Shown here piece after piece: positions 17,670 through 27,208 of a DNA stretch of 64,000 nucleotides. The notes beneath the pieces were generated by a model, which saw only the letters and a program-made list of their open reading frames with translations, had not been told where the DNA came from and ran no database searches. Source of the stretch: Pseudomonas vanderleydeniana (GTDB taxonomy: Bacteria; Pseudomonadota; Gammaproteobacteria; Pseudomonadales; Pseudomonadaceae); contig NZ_CP077093.1 of NCBI RefSeq assembly GCF_014268755.2, forward strand, positions 5,484,501-5,548,500. Reading direction: 5' to 3'. Both the position numbers and the translations under genes were made by a program. Each line of letters begins with the position of its first letter. Position 1 is the first letter of the stretch.

Positions 17670-19883
17670 TCAACGCCAGAAGCGTCTTTGCTCGCGCTGT
17701 GACTGCGCACCGCCAAAAGCCCCGAGCAACAGGCGTACGGCGCCCTGCTCGGCACTGTCGTGCACCGCCATGCCCAGCGCCTGGTAACGCGCCATCACCT
17801 GGGGATGCGGATGCCCGAAGCTGTTGCCACGGCCGCGCGAGATCAGCACGGCCCGCGGCGCCAGGCGCTGGAGAAAGCTCATCGACGAGGAGCTGCGGCT
17901 GCCATGGTGGGGGGCCTGCAGCCAGTCGGTGCCAACGGCCAATAGACTCTCGAGAAAGGCCTGCTCGGCCCGGGTGTCGATGTCCCCGGTCAGCAACAGC
18001 CGCTCCCCCCGGGCCTCGACCTGCAGCACGCAGGAGCGCTGGTTGCTGTCCTGCGCCGCAGGCCATTGCCAGAGTTCGAAGCTCACCCCGTCCCACTGCC
18101 AGCGCTCGCCGCTGGAGCAGTCTCCGGCGCGCAACCGTTTGGGTAGCCCACGGGCATCACCACTGATCACCCGGCTCACCGGCAAGCCATCGCGGATCGC
18201 CAGGGCTCCACCGGCATGATCGGCATCGGCATGGCTGAGCAGCATCAGGTCCAACTGGCGCACGCCCAGCTTGCGCAGCGATGGCAGGACCACCCTCTGG
18301 CCTAGGTCGAACTCGCCGAAACGCGGCCCGGCGTCATACAGCAGGCTGTGATGGCGGGTACGAACCAGGATCGCCAGGCCCTGCCCGACGTCCAGCTGCC
18401 AGACCTCGGCGTGCCCCTCGGGCACGCGGGACGGCGGCGATAACACGACCAGCGCCGCCAAGGGCCAGCCCAACGGCCGCAGGGGTACCCCGGCCGGCAG
18501 CAACAACAGCAGGATACCGAGGCTGCCGAGTCCCCAGGCCCAGGGTGGCAGGGTGTCGGGCAACCACGCCGGCAGCTGCGTCGCTACCAGGTCCAGCCCC
18601 TGGAAAAGGATCTCCAGCAGGCCACCGGCCAGCCACAATAATGATTCGCCGATCCAGGGCAGCGGCAAGGCCAGGGTGCCGAGCAGGGCCAACGGCAACA
18701 CGGCCAGGCTGATCCAGGGCACCGCGACCAGGTTGACCCACGGCCCGCTGAGGCTGATGGGCAAGCCGAGCGCCAGCAGCAACGGCACCAGGCCGAGGGC
18801 GATGGTCCATTGCGCGCGGGTCCAGGTTTGCCAGGGGCTCCAGGCCCCCAATCGTCCGGCGAAACAGAAAATCAGCACCGTCACGGCGGCAAAGGACAGC
18901 CAGAACCCCGGCCGCAGGCTGGCCAGGGGTTCGACCACCAGGACCAGATCGAGCGCCAGCAGCAAAGGCCAGCCTACGCCGAGATGGCGATAGCGCAGGC
19001 GCCAGAGCAGCACCAGGCCGATCATCGCGCAGGCGCGCTGCACCGGAATGCCGAACCCCGCCAGCAAGCCGTACCCCAGGGCCGCGGCGAAGGCCAGGGC
19101 ACAGGCCCAGGGCACCCAGGGCAGGCGTCGCGGCCATAGGCCATAACGCGCCGCCCCTGCCACCAGGGCATACACCAGCGCGGCGAACAGCCCGATATGC
19201 TGCCCGGAAATCACCAGCAAATGCACGGTGCCAGTGTCCTGCAGGAGCTGCCAGGTCTCGGTCGACAAGCCCGAGCCATCGCCCAGCACCAGCGCCACCA
19301 GGGTAGCCGATTGTCCCCGGGCATCGACCTGGAGCATGCGTTGGCGAATGCCATCACGCCAGGACCCCGCAGCCGCAGCCAATCGTTGACCATCCTTGAT
19401 GGTGCCGGTAGCGCCGATTCGCTGGGCGAGCAGCCAGGCTTCACGGTCGAAACCATGGGGATTGAGCAGGCCACTCGGCGACTTGAGCTTGACCGCCAGC
19501 CGCCAGCGCTCGCCGCTGCTGACCACCGGGCCGGCGTACCAGGCCAGACGCATCCGCCGGGGCAGCACGGCGCGACGCGAGGTCACCTCTTCCAGCAGGA
19601 AGCGCTGCACCGCACCACCGTTCTCCGGCAGCCCCACCACCTGCCCCTCCAGCCACAGCGTCTGGCCATCCAGCTCCGGCGCCAGGCGATCCGCCAGGGC
19701 CCAGTGAGCCTGCAGGCAGGCCCAGCTGAAACCGAGCAGGAACAGCGCGACGGCATAACGGCGAAACGCCAACAACACCAGGCCGGCCAGCGCCAGCAAC
19801 GGCAACCAACCCAGCGGCGGCAACTGCGGCAGAGCGCGCAGGCACAGCAGGCCCGCCGCCAGCGCCAACATCCCTGTGCGCAT
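17670..19883 (-). CDS. comEC: ComEC/Rec2 family DNA internalisation protein
   Basis: 737-residue polytopic membrane protein expected to carry single-stranded DNA across the inner membrane during natural transformation. Order: N-terminal helices with a DUF4131-type soluble domain (about 30-180), a multi-helix Competence domain (about 200-470), and a C-terminal metallo-beta-lactamase-like domain with LLSHADADHAGG (about 550-560). The full length and motifs are intact. Pseudomonads of this group often keep comEC without proven competence, so activity is an open question. Confidence 0.93.
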   Translation of the reverse strand: MRTGMLALAAGLLCLRALPQLPPLGWLPLLALAGLVLLAFRRYAVALFLLGFSWACLQAHWALADRLAPELDGQTLWLEGQVVGLPENGGAVQRFLLEEVTSRRAVLPRRMRLAWYAGPVVSSGERWRLAVKLKSPSGLLNPHGFDREAWLLAQRIGATGTIKDGQRLAAAAGSWRDGIRQRMLQVDARGQSATLVALVLGDGSGLSTETWQLLQDTGTVHLLVISGQHIGLFAALVYALVAGAARYGLWPRRLPWVPWACALAFAAALGYGLLAGFGIPVQRACAMIGLVLLWRLRYRHLGVGWPLLLALDLVLVVEPLASLRPGFWLSFAAVTVLIFCFAGRLGAWSPWQTWTRAQWTIALGLVPLLLALGLPISLSGPWVNLVAVPWISLAVLPLALLGTLALPLPWIGESLLWLAGGLLEILFQGLDLVATQLPAWLPDTLPPWAWGLGSLGILLLLLPAGVPLRPLGWPLAALVVLSPPSRVPEGHAEVWQLDVGQGLAILVRTRHHSLLYDAGPRFGEFDLGQRVVLPSLRKLGVRQLDLMLLSHADADHAGGALAIRDGLPVSRVISGDARGLPKRLRAGDCSSGERWQWDGVSFELWQWPAAQDSNQRSCVLQVEARGERLLLTGDIDTRAEQAFLESLLAVGTDWLQAPHHGSRSSSSMSFLQRLAPRAVLISRGRGNSFGHPHPQVMARYQALGMAVHDSAEQGAVRLLLGAFGGAQSQREQRRFWR

Positions 19884-20019
19884 CTCACTCTCCGTGAACG
19901 GGTTCAGTTCTCGGAATAGCCCGATTGGCCAGCGAGTGCTTTATTAATTGTCACAATGTCTGAATGGGTCGTCAGTAAAATCCGGGCATACTGCCTGCTT
20001 GAACCGACCGAGAAGCCCC

Positions 20020-20541
20020 ATGCCGCGTCGCCTATTCAAACGCTACATGCCCGATCCGCAGAGCATCCGGGAACACAAGCACTTACGATTTTTCGGCAGG
20101 CTGCTCCACGATCCGAACCTCTGGCACCTCAATCGCCATTCGGTATCACGCGCCATGGCGATCGGCCTGTTCGCCGCGCTGATGCCGATCCCGTTGCAGA
20201 TGCTGCTGGCGGCGTGCCTGGCAATCCTGCTGCGCGGCAACATGCCGATTGCCGTCAGCCTGGTATGGCTGACCAATCCGCTGACCATGCCGCCGATCTT
20301 CTACTGCACCTACAAGCTGGGGGCCTGGGTCATGAACGTGCCGTCACGCAGCCTGCCGGACGAACTGACCTGGGCCTGGATCAGCGACCAGCTGTCCACG
20401 CTGTGGCAGCCGTTCCTGCTGGGCTCGGTGCTGTTGGGACTGGTGATGGCGGCCCTGGGTTACTGCCTGACCATGGGCTATTGGCGCTGGTGGGTGGCCC
20501 GGCAGTGGCAGCGGCGCCGGGAACAGCGCCACACCAAATGA
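20020..20541 (+). CDS. DUF2062 domain membrane protein
   Basis: 173-residue protein of unknown function. Basic N-terminus PRRLFKRYMPDPQSIREHK, then hydrophobic segments at about 45-75 (AIGLFAALMPIPLQMLLAA), 75-100 and 130-155, and a basic Arg-rich tail. The NPLTMPPIFY motif is typical of DUF2062. Start at 20020 is taken at the first ATG that gives the family N-terminus. It is divergent from comEC. Confidence 0.85.
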   Translation: MPRRLFKRYMPDPQSIREHKHLRFFGRLLHDPNLWHLNRHSVSRAMAIGLFAALMPIPLQMLLAACLAILLRGNMPIAVSLVWLTNPLTMPPIFYCTYKLGAWVMNVPSRSLPDELTWAWISDQLSTLWQPFLLGSVLLGLVMAALGYCLTMGYWRWWVARQWQRRREQRHTK

Positions 20542-20552
20542 ATACCGCCCCC

Positions 20553-20626
20553 TGTAGGAGCGTGGCTTGCCCGCGAAGAGTTCCTTGAGGACGCCAAGAG
20601 CTTCGCGGGCAAGCCACGCTCCTACA
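20553..20626. repeat. Inverted REP-like doublet, family B, second copy
   Basis: tgtaggagcgtggcttgccc is followed by its near-perfect inverted complement ending gctcctaca at 20626, with about 24 bases between the core arms. It can fold into a long hairpin just after the DUF2062 stop, so it may also end or protect that message. Confidence 0.75.
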
Positions 20627-20691
20627 AGGTTGCGCTGTATCAACGAATTCGGGGCGCCCCGGCCCGCCAGGCATGCCAGGGTCGCCTGGGC

Positions 20692-21471
20692 TTACTGGCG
20701 CATGCCGCGCCCGCTGACCAGCAGTCGTGCACAACCGAAATACAGCACCAAGGTCGCCAACAGCATGAAGGCGATCGCCACGCTGATACGGATATCCGAT
20801 ACGCCGAGAATGCCGTAGCGGAAGGCGTTGACCATATGCAGCACCGGGTTGGCCAGCGAGACGGTCTGCCAGAACGGTGGCAGCAGCGTGATCGAGTAGA
20901 ACACCCCGCCCAGGTAGGTCAGCGGCGTCAGCACGAACGTCGGGATGATCGAGATATCGTCGAAGTTGCGCGCGAACACGGCGTTGATGAACCCCAGCAG
21001 CGAGAAGATCGTCGCCGTCAGCACCACCACCAGCAGGGTCACGCCCAGGTGATGGACCTGCAGGTGGGTGAAGAACAGCGACAGCAGGGTCACGATGATC
21101 CCCACCATCAGGCCGCGCAGCACGCCACCCAGGGTGTAGCCAACCAGGATGGTATGCGGCGACACCGGCGAGACCATCAGCTCCTCGATCGAACGCTGGA
21201 ACTTGCTGCCGAAGAAGCTCGAGACCACGTTGCCGTAGGAGTTGGTGATCACCGACATCATGATCAGGCCCGGCACGATGTACTCCATGTAGGTGAAACC
21301 ACCCATGTCACCGATCTGCCGACCGATCAGGTTCCCGAAGATCACGAAGTACAGGACCATGGTGATGGCTGGCGGCAGCAGGGTCTGCGGCCAGATCCGC
21401 ATGAAGCGCCGGATTTCCCGGTAGACGATGGTGTTGAGGGCGACCAGGTTGGCTTGCAGCTCCGAACTCAT
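20692..21471 (-). CDS. ABC-2 type transporter permease (YadH-like)
   Basis: 259-residue membrane component of an ABC exporter with about six hydrophobic segments and the ABC-2 signature region near FGSKFQRSIEELMVSP. E. coli YadH is the nearest familiar relative. It is translationally overlapped with the ATPase gene (four bases) so the two form one transporter. Substrate unknown. Confidence 0.9.
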   Translation of the reverse strand: MSSELQANLVALNTIVYREIRRFMRIWPQTLLPPAITMVLYFVIFGNLIGRQIGDMGGFTYMEYIVPGLIMMSVITNSYGNVVSSFFGSKFQRSIEELMVSPVSPHTILVGYTLGGVLRGLMVGIIVTLLSLFFTHLQVHHLGVTLLVVVLTATIFSLLGFINAVFARNFDDISIIPTFVLTPLTYLGGVFYSITLLPPFWQTVSLANPVLHMVNAFRYGILGVSDIRISVAIAFMLLATLVLYFGCARLLVSGRGMRQ

Positions 21472-22400
21472 ACCGCCACCTTCGACAGATTCTTTTCCAC
21501 CAGGGACACGAACAGCTCCTCGAGGCGATTGGTTTTGTTACGCAGGCTGAGGACTTCGATCTGCTGCGTGGCCAACTGGCCGAACAGCGCCGTGATGCCC
21601 ACGGACTTGTCCACCTGCACTTCCAGGGTGTTGCTGTCGAGCAGCTTGCTCGGATAGCCGATCAGGTTCGGCGCGACCGTTTGCGCATGCTTGAGGTCGA
21701 GCAGGAAGGTCTCGACATGCAGTTGGCTGAGCAACTGCCGCATGCTGGTGTTCTGGACGATGGTGCCGTGGTCGATGATGCCGATGTTGCGGCACAGCTG
21801 CTCGGCCTCTTCCAGGTAATGGGTGGTGAGGATGATGGTGATGCCCTTCTCGTTCAGCTCGGTGAGAAAGGTCCACATCGAGCGACGCAGTTCGATGTCC
21901 ACCCCGGCGGTCGGCTCGTCGAGGATCAGCAGGCGCGGCTCATGCACCAGCGCCCGGGCGATCATCAACCGACGCTTCATGCCGCCGGACAACGAGCGTG
22001 ACGGCACGTCGCGCTTGTCCCACAGGCCCAGCTGGGTCAGGTACTGCTCGGCGCGCTCCTTGGCGACTTTCGCCGGGATGCCGTAATAGCCGGCCTGGGT
22101 CACGACGATGTCGAAGGTCTTCTCGAACTGGTTGAAGTTGAACTCCTGCGGCACCACGCCGATGCTGCGCTTGAGTGCGGCGGGTTGCCGGTCCAGGTCG
22201 TGGCCGAAGACATTCACCGTGCCGCTGGTCTTGTTCACCAGGGTCGAGAGAATGCCGATGGTGGTGGACTTGCCGGCCCCATTGGGGCCGAGCAAGGCGA
22301 AGAAGTCACCTTCGGCGACATCCAGATCGATACCACTCAGGGCCTGGAAACCGTTGCCGTAGGTTTTGGTTAGCTGCCGGATGGACAGAGCGGAACTCAT
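21468..22400 (-). CDS. ABC transporter ATP-binding protein (YadG-like)
   Basis: 310-residue ATPase that powers the adjacent ABC-2 permease. Walker A GPNGAGKST, signature LSGGMKRRLMIARAL, Walker B LLILDEPTAGVD and the switch His in ILTTHYLEEA are all visible. The start MSSALSIRQLTKTYG (22400) is chosen because upstream codons do not look like protein of this family, although no strong ribosome-binding site is seen. Confidence 0.92.
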   Translation of the reverse strand: MSSALSIRQLTKTYGNGFQALSGIDLDVAEGDFFALLGPNGAGKSTTIGILSTLVNKTSGTVNVFGHDLDRQPAALKRSIGVVPQEFNFNQFEKTFDIVVTQAGYYGIPAKVAKERAEQYLTQLGLWDKRDVPSRSLSGGMKRRLMIARALVHEPRLLILDEPTAGVDIELRRSMWTFLTELNEKGITIILTTHYLEEAEQLCRNIGIIDHGTIVQNTSMRQLLSQLHVETFLLDLKHAQTVAPNLIGYPSKLLDSNTLEVQVDKSVGITALFGQLATQQIEVLSLRNKTNRLEELFVSLVEKNLSKVAV

Positions 22401-22580
22401 ATCGGACGATGCACCAAGAAGGAAGGAAAAGGTCTGGAAACTGCGCGAAAACCAGGCACATGGCCGGCCTTCCATAGCCCCACATGGGGGCACGCCGGGC
22501 CAAAGGCAATAGCGGCGCGCCTGCAACTATGTTGCTTGGCTACGCCGCACAAGTACAGCAACCTGCGTTAATAGTATTTA

Positions 22581-23204
22581 TCAGGTCAACGCGGTCATCA
22601 CCGCACGCTGGTAGGCCGGCCGCTGTTTCAGGCGCTCGTACCAGGCACTCAGATGGGGCAGCGCTGGTCGCTCGATGGGCATTTCGAACCAGGCGTAGAT
22701 GAAGCTGCCCAGGGGAATGTCGCCCATGCCGATTTCCTGACCGGACAGGTAGGGTTGTTCAGCCAGCGTCCGCTCGGCCATGCCCAGCAACTCGCCACAG
22801 GTTTTCAAGCCGGCATGGATGGCCGTCCAGTCCTGTTGCTCGGCCGGTGTGCGCAGCACGCCCCAGAACACCACGCGAAACGGTGCGGCGAACGACGACG
22901 TGGTCCAGTCCATCCATTTCTCGGCACGGGCCCGGGCCTGCAGGTCGCTCGGCGACCAGGCGGAGCCCGGCGCATGCTTGCCCCCCAGATAGCGGACGAT
23001 GGTGTTGGATTCCCACAGGACGAAGTCGCCATCCTCGATCATCGGGACCAGGCCGTTGGGATTCTTCTCTCGGTACTGCGGCGTGTTCACGACCCCGAAG
23101 GCACCACCGGCATCGATGGACTCGTAGGAGAGCCCCAGTTCCTCGGCAATCCACAGCGCCTTTCTGACATTCGACGAATTCTTGCGACCCCAGATCTTCA
23201 GCAT
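22581..23204 (-). CDS. Glutathione S-transferase family protein
   Basis: 207-residue GST with an N-terminal thioredoxin-like domain (KIWGRKNSSNVRKALW, ESNTIVRYL for glutathione gamma-Glu binding) and a C-terminal all-helical domain. The residues SSNV in the first helix suggest a Ser-type active site. Substrate unknown. It lies alone between the ABC ATPase and the transglutaminase-like gene. Confidence 0.9.
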   Translation of the reverse strand: MLKIWGRKNSSNVRKALWIAEELGLSYESIDAGGAFGVVNTPQYREKNPNGLVPMIEDGDFVLWESNTIVRYLGGKHAPGSAWSPSDLQARARAEKWMDWTTSSFAAPFRVVFWGVLRTPAEQQDWTAIHAGLKTCGELLGMAERTLAEQPYLSGQEIGMGDIPLGSFIYAWFEMPIERPALPHLSAWYERLKQRPAYQRAVMTALT

Positions 23205-23247
23205 GACGGCCTCTCTCAGGATAAATGCCGACGCAGTCTACGCCCGA

Positions 23248-23907
23248 TCAGCCACGACTCAAATCGTTGCGCATGTCACCACGCAGGGGCAGCACGTCGG
23301 GGAGGAACAGGTGCGGATAACACTCGGCAAGGTGTCCGAAGAACAACGATTCCGGCACATCGGCGAACTGCCCATGGTCGCGCAGGTACTCCATGTGCCG
23401 CTGGCCATCCCGGGTATAGGGATGAAACACGCTGTCGGCCTGCCCATCGAACTCCAGCGCAATCACCCCGAAGGCTTCGCACAGGCCGCGATCGAAAGCC
23501 GGCGTGGCCTTGACCCAACGCCCGTCCAGATACAGCTCGGTATAACCGTGCATGGCGAACACTTCGCTCTTGAGCAACTCCAGCACTCGCGGGGTCGACA
23601 GGTGATTGCGCACATCCGCCAGGCCGATCCGCGCCGGTATCGCGCAATGCCGAGCACAGGCAGCGAGCAGCGTCGCCTTGGGCACGCAATAGCTCTGCCC
23701 CAGCGCCAGGGCGTGGCTGCCGCACAGGGTCTGCGGATTGCGATTGAAGGCGTAGATGTTGTAACGGATCTCGTCACGCACGGCGTAATACAGGCTGATG
23801 GCCTGTTCCCTGGGATCGCGGCTGGCACCGCGCCGACTCTCGGCGAACTCCACCACCGCCGGGTGGTCACTATCGATGAAGCGTCCTGGATTCAGATACT
23901 CATGCAT
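23248..23907 (-). CDS. Transglutaminase-like domain protein
   Basis: 219-residue protein with the papain-like transglutaminase core: the likely nucleophile Cys is in GQSYCVPKATLLAACAR, followed by His in FAMHGYTELYLDGRW and Asp in KATPAFDRG. Family members are mostly cysteine proteases or amidases rather than protein cross-linkers. No signal peptide is seen. The ATG at 23907 has a clear aaggaga site eight bases upstream. Function in the cell is unknown. Confidence 0.85.
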   Translation of the reverse strand: MHEYLNPGRFIDSDHPAVVEFAESRRGASRDPREQAISLYYAVRDEIRYNIYAFNRNPQTLCGSHALALGQSYCVPKATLLAACARHCAIPARIGLADVRNHLSTPRVLELLKSEVFAMHGYTELYLDGRWVKATPAFDRGLCEAFGVIALEFDGQADSVFHPYTRDGQRHMEYLRDHGQFADVPESLFFGHLAECYPHLFLPDVLPLRGDMRNDLSRG

Positions 23908-24134
23908 GAGAGCAGTCTCCTTGGGAAGCCTCGAGTCTAGCCTTGGGCCCCCTGCGTCGGGCACGACGATTCGGCCAACTGCCAGACCAACTACGCCTTT
24001 CCTGCGGGCAGCCCCTGGCGATAGCCACCCGGCCGCGCGCGCCCACAGACCTGGATACACCGCCTCGGCATCCGGCTTGCCAGATGCCGGCTAAGCTCTG
24101 AAGTGTTTTTGCCCTGTCTCACGGAGGATGGAAT

Positions 24135-26582
24135 ATGCTGCTGTTGTGGATACTGGTCCTGCTGCTCGGCGTCGCCTACCTGGCGCACCGACGCATCGCC
24201 GCCCTACCCGCCCTTGGCGCCGTGGCGCTGTATCTCCTGGCGATGGGGGCCTTCGGCCATGCCCCTGGCGGCCTGATGCTGGTGCTCTGGCTGCTCCTCG
24301 CGGCGATCGCCGTGCCGCTGTTGCTGCCGGACCTGCGCCGCCGGTTGTTCACTGCACCGCTGTTTGCCTGGTTCCGCAAGGTCCTGCCGCCGATGTCCGC
24401 GACCGAACGCGATGCCATCGACGCCGGCACCGTCTGGTGGGACGGTGAACTGTTCAGCGGCCGTCCGGACTGGAACAAGCTGCTGGCGTACCCCAAGGCG
24501 CAATTGACCGAGGAGGAACAGGCCTTCATCGACGGCCCGACCGAAGAACTCTGCGCCATGGTCAGCGACTGGCAGATCGGCCAGGACCTGGACCTGCCGC
24601 CCGCCGCCTGGGCCCACATCAAGGAACACGGTTTCTTTGCCCTGATCATCCCCAAGGAATACGGCGGCAAGGGCTTTTCGGCCTACGCCCACTCCCAGGT
24701 GGCGATGAAGCTGGCGACCCGCAGCGGCGACCTGGCCTCTACCGTCATGGTACCCAACTCCCTGGGCCCGGCCGAGTTGCTACTGCATTACGGCACCGAA
24801 GCCCAGCGCGACCATTACCTGCCACGCCTGGCCCGTGGCGACGACATCCCCTGCTTCGCCCTGACCGGGCCCCTGGCGGGTTCCGATGCCGGCGCGATGC
24901 CGGACACCGGGGTCGTCTGCAAGGGCGACTGGAACGGTGAGGAAGTTCTCGGCCTGCGCCTGAACTGGGAAAAGCGCTACATCACCCTCGGCCCGGTCGC
25001 GACCCTGCTCGGCCTGGCCTTCAAGGCCCACGACCCGGACCATCTGCTCGGTGACCAGGAAGACCTGGGCATCAGCCTGGCACTGATTCCCACCGATACT
25101 CCCGGTGTCGAGATCGGCCGCCGCCACCTGCCATTGGGCGCCGCCTTCATGAACGGCCCCAACTCGGGCAAGGACGTATTCATCCCGCTGGACTACCTCA
25201 TCGGCGGCCGGGACATGCTCGGCAAGGGCTGGATGATGCTGATGAACTGCCTGTCGGTCGGCCGTTCGATCTCGCTGCCGGCCGTCGGTACCGGCGCGGC
25301 CAAGTTCACCAGCCTGGTGACCGGCCAGTACGCGCAGGTTCGCGAGCAGTTCAACGTGCCGCTGTCGGCCTTCGAGGGCATCCAGGAAGCGCTGGCACGA
25401 ATCGGCGGCAATGCCTGGCTGATGGACAGCGCACGTATGCTCACCGCCAATGCCGTGGACCTGGGCGAAAAGCCCTCGGTGCTGTCGGCGATCCTCAAGT
25501 ACCACCTGACCGAACGCGGCCGCGAATGCATCGGCCACGCCATGGACGTGCACGGCGGCAAGGGCATCATCATGGGCCCCAACAACTACCTGGGGCGCAA
25601 CTGGCAAGGCGCACCGATCTTCATCACCGTGGAGGGCGCGAACATCCTCTCGCGCAACCTGATGATCTTCGGCCAGGGCGCGATTCGCTGCCATCCGTTC
25701 GTGCTCAAGGAAATGGCCCTGGCCGCCCGCGAGGACCACGACCAGGCACTTAAGGAGTTCGACGGCCTGTTGCTGCGGCATATCGGCTTTGCCGTGGGCA
25801 ATGCCGGCAGCACCCTGCTGCTGAACCTCGGGCTCGGACATTTCGAGGCCGCGCCGGGCAACCGCCTGAGCCAGAAATATTTCCGCGCACTGAACCGCCA
25901 GGCAGCGGCCTTCGCCCTGCTGGCCGACCTGAGCATGATGCTGCTCGGCGGCGAACTGAAACGCCGCGAGCGGCTGTCGGCACGCCTGGGCGATGTGCTC
26001 AGCCACCTGTACCTGGGCTCGGCGGCGCTCAAGCGTTATCACGACCTGGACTCGCCGCAATCGCTCGACCCGCTGCTCGCCTGGGCCCTGGAAGAAAGCC
26101 TGGGCCATGCCGAGCGGGCGCTGGACGAACTGCTGCGCAACTTCCCCAGCCGGGTGCTCGGCTGCCTGTTGCGGGTTATCGTGTTCCCGTTCGGTCGCAG
26201 GCATACCGGACCGTCGGACGCCCTCGATGCCGAAGTCGCCGCCGTACTCGGTCGAGCCAAGGGCGACCCGGCCCTGGAGGCAATCCTTGCCGGCTGCTAT
26301 CGCCCGCAAGCGGCGGACGATCCGGTCGGCGCGCTGCAGCATGCCCATGATCTGCTGGAGGCGAGCCATGAACCGCGGAAAAAGCTGCACATCGCGCTCA
26401 GGAACGGCCAGTTCGCCCCCGCCCCTGGAGAGTCGTTGATCGACGCCGGCCTGGAGGCCGGGGTCCTGCAGCCACGCGAGGCCGAAACCGTGCGCCAGGC
26501 CGAGGCAGCGCGGCGCAAGGTGATCGACGTGGATGATTTCAGCAAGGAGGAACTGCACCCGACCGCCGGCAAGGTCCGCTAG
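24135..26582 (+). CDS. fadE: Acyl-CoA dehydrogenase FadE
   Basis: First step of fatty-acid beta-oxidation: FAD-dependent dehydrogenation of acyl-CoA. It has 815 residues, matching the long FadE type (E. coli 814). Two N-terminal hydrophobic segments (about 1-65) are typical and suggest membrane association. FIIPKEYGGKGFSAYAHSQV, ALTGPLAGSDAGA and MDVHGGKGIIMGPNNYLGR are FadE signatures, and a C-terminal DUF1974 extension follows. ggagg is placed seven bases before the ATG. Likely repressed by a FadR/PsrA type regulator, though no site was identified. Confidence 0.96.
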   Translation: MLLLWILVLLLGVAYLAHRRIAALPALGAVALYLLAMGAFGHAPGGLMLVLWLLLAAIAVPLLLPDLRRRLFTAPLFAWFRKVLPPMSATERDAIDAGTVWWDGELFSGRPDWNKLLAYPKAQLTEEEQAFIDGPTEELCAMVSDWQIGQDLDLPPAAWAHIKEHGFFALIIPKEYGGKGFSAYAHSQVAMKLATRSGDLASTVMVPNSLGPAELLLHYGTEAQRDHYLPRLARGDDIPCFALTGPLAGSDAGAMPDTGVVCKGDWNGEEVLGLRLNWEKRYITLGPVATLLGLAFKAHDPDHLLGDQEDLGISLALIPTDTPGVEIGRRHLPLGAAFMNGPNSGKDVFIPLDYLIGGRDMLGKGWMMLMNCLSVGRSISLPAVGTGAAKFTSLVTGQYAQVREQFNVPLSAFEGIQEALARIGGNAWLMDSARMLTANAVDLGEKPSVLSAILKYHLTERGRECIGHAMDVHGGKGIIMGPNNYLGRNWQGAPIFITVEGANILSRNLMIFGQGAIRCHPFVLKEMALAAREDHDQALKEFDGLLLRHIGFAVGNAGSTLLLNLGLGHFEAAPGNRLSQKYFRALNRQAAAFALLADLSMMLLGGELKRRERLSARLGDVLSHLYLGSAALKRYHDLDSPQSLDPLLAWALEESLGHAERALDELLRNFPSRVLGCLLRVIVFPFGRRHTGPSDALDAEVAAVLGRAKGDPALEAILAGCYRPQAADDPVGALQHAHDLLEASHEPRKKLHIALRNGQFAPAPGESLIDAGLEAGVLQPREAETVRQAEAARRKVIDVDDFSKEELHPTAGKVR

Positions 26583-26698
26583 CCTCGGCATTGCAAGGGC
26601 CAGGCGACGTCCCGCCCGTCGCCCGACCGAGCCCGACGGGACAACAGGCGCGCGGAGCTTTATACTCCTGCGCCTGTTTTATTCTTGAGGCCCCTGCC

Positions 26699-27106
26699 AT
26701 GTCCAACGTACTTGCCGATCATCTGGTCCTGCTCGACCACCTGCGCAGCATCCTGGTCGCCGTCGGCGAAGCCGAACAGGTGCCCGAGGAGAGCCATGCG
26801 TTGTTCCTGGAGCGCTTCGACGAGTTGCGCGCCCAACTGCCGGTCGACCCGATCGAAAGCCAGTACCTGGGCCAGGACCTGCTATGCCAGGTGATCCAGC
26901 GCTACCCGCAGATCGCCCACCTGGTCCCGCGCGACCTGCTGTGGTTCTTTGGCGGTGACTGCCTGCACTACATGCCCGACGAGGAACTGGACCTGTACCA
27001 GGCCCTGGAGGAGCGTCGCTACGAAGCCGAACAGAACGACGAACCGTTCGACTGGAACCAGGAAAAGCAGCTGCTGGCCCTGTCGGACCAGGACAGCAAG
27101 CACTGA
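26699..27106 (+). CDS. PA2817-family conserved hypothetical protein
   Basis: 135-residue acidic cytosolic protein without membrane segments, starting SNVLADHLVLLDHLRS. It is known from Pseudomonas genomes, where it follows the same fadE-type gene. The aromatic DLLWFFGGDCLHYMPDEELD stretch is its most distinctive part. Function is unknown. Start at 26699 gives the conserved N-terminus and follows a short intergenic space after fadE. Confidence 0.8.
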   Translation: MSNVLADHLVLLDHLRSILVAVGEAEQVPEESHALFLERFDELRAQLPVDPIESQYLGQDLLCQVIQRYPQIAHLVPRDLLWFFGGDCLHYMPDEELDLYQALEERRYEAEQNDEPFDWNQEKQLLALSDQDSKH

Positions 27107-27208
27107 TTTCCCGGTTTTCCCTTCCGGCGCTCAAGGCCGTCCAATTACGCCCCGTAGCTGGACGCCGCACCGCCGGCTCCTACAAGAAGACGCGTGGTGT
27201 CCCCTGGA

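Noticed and set aside
24780..26591. 603-codon open frame antisense to fadE
   Set aside because: Long antisense frames are normal in high-GC DNA; the sense strand encodes full-length FadE.
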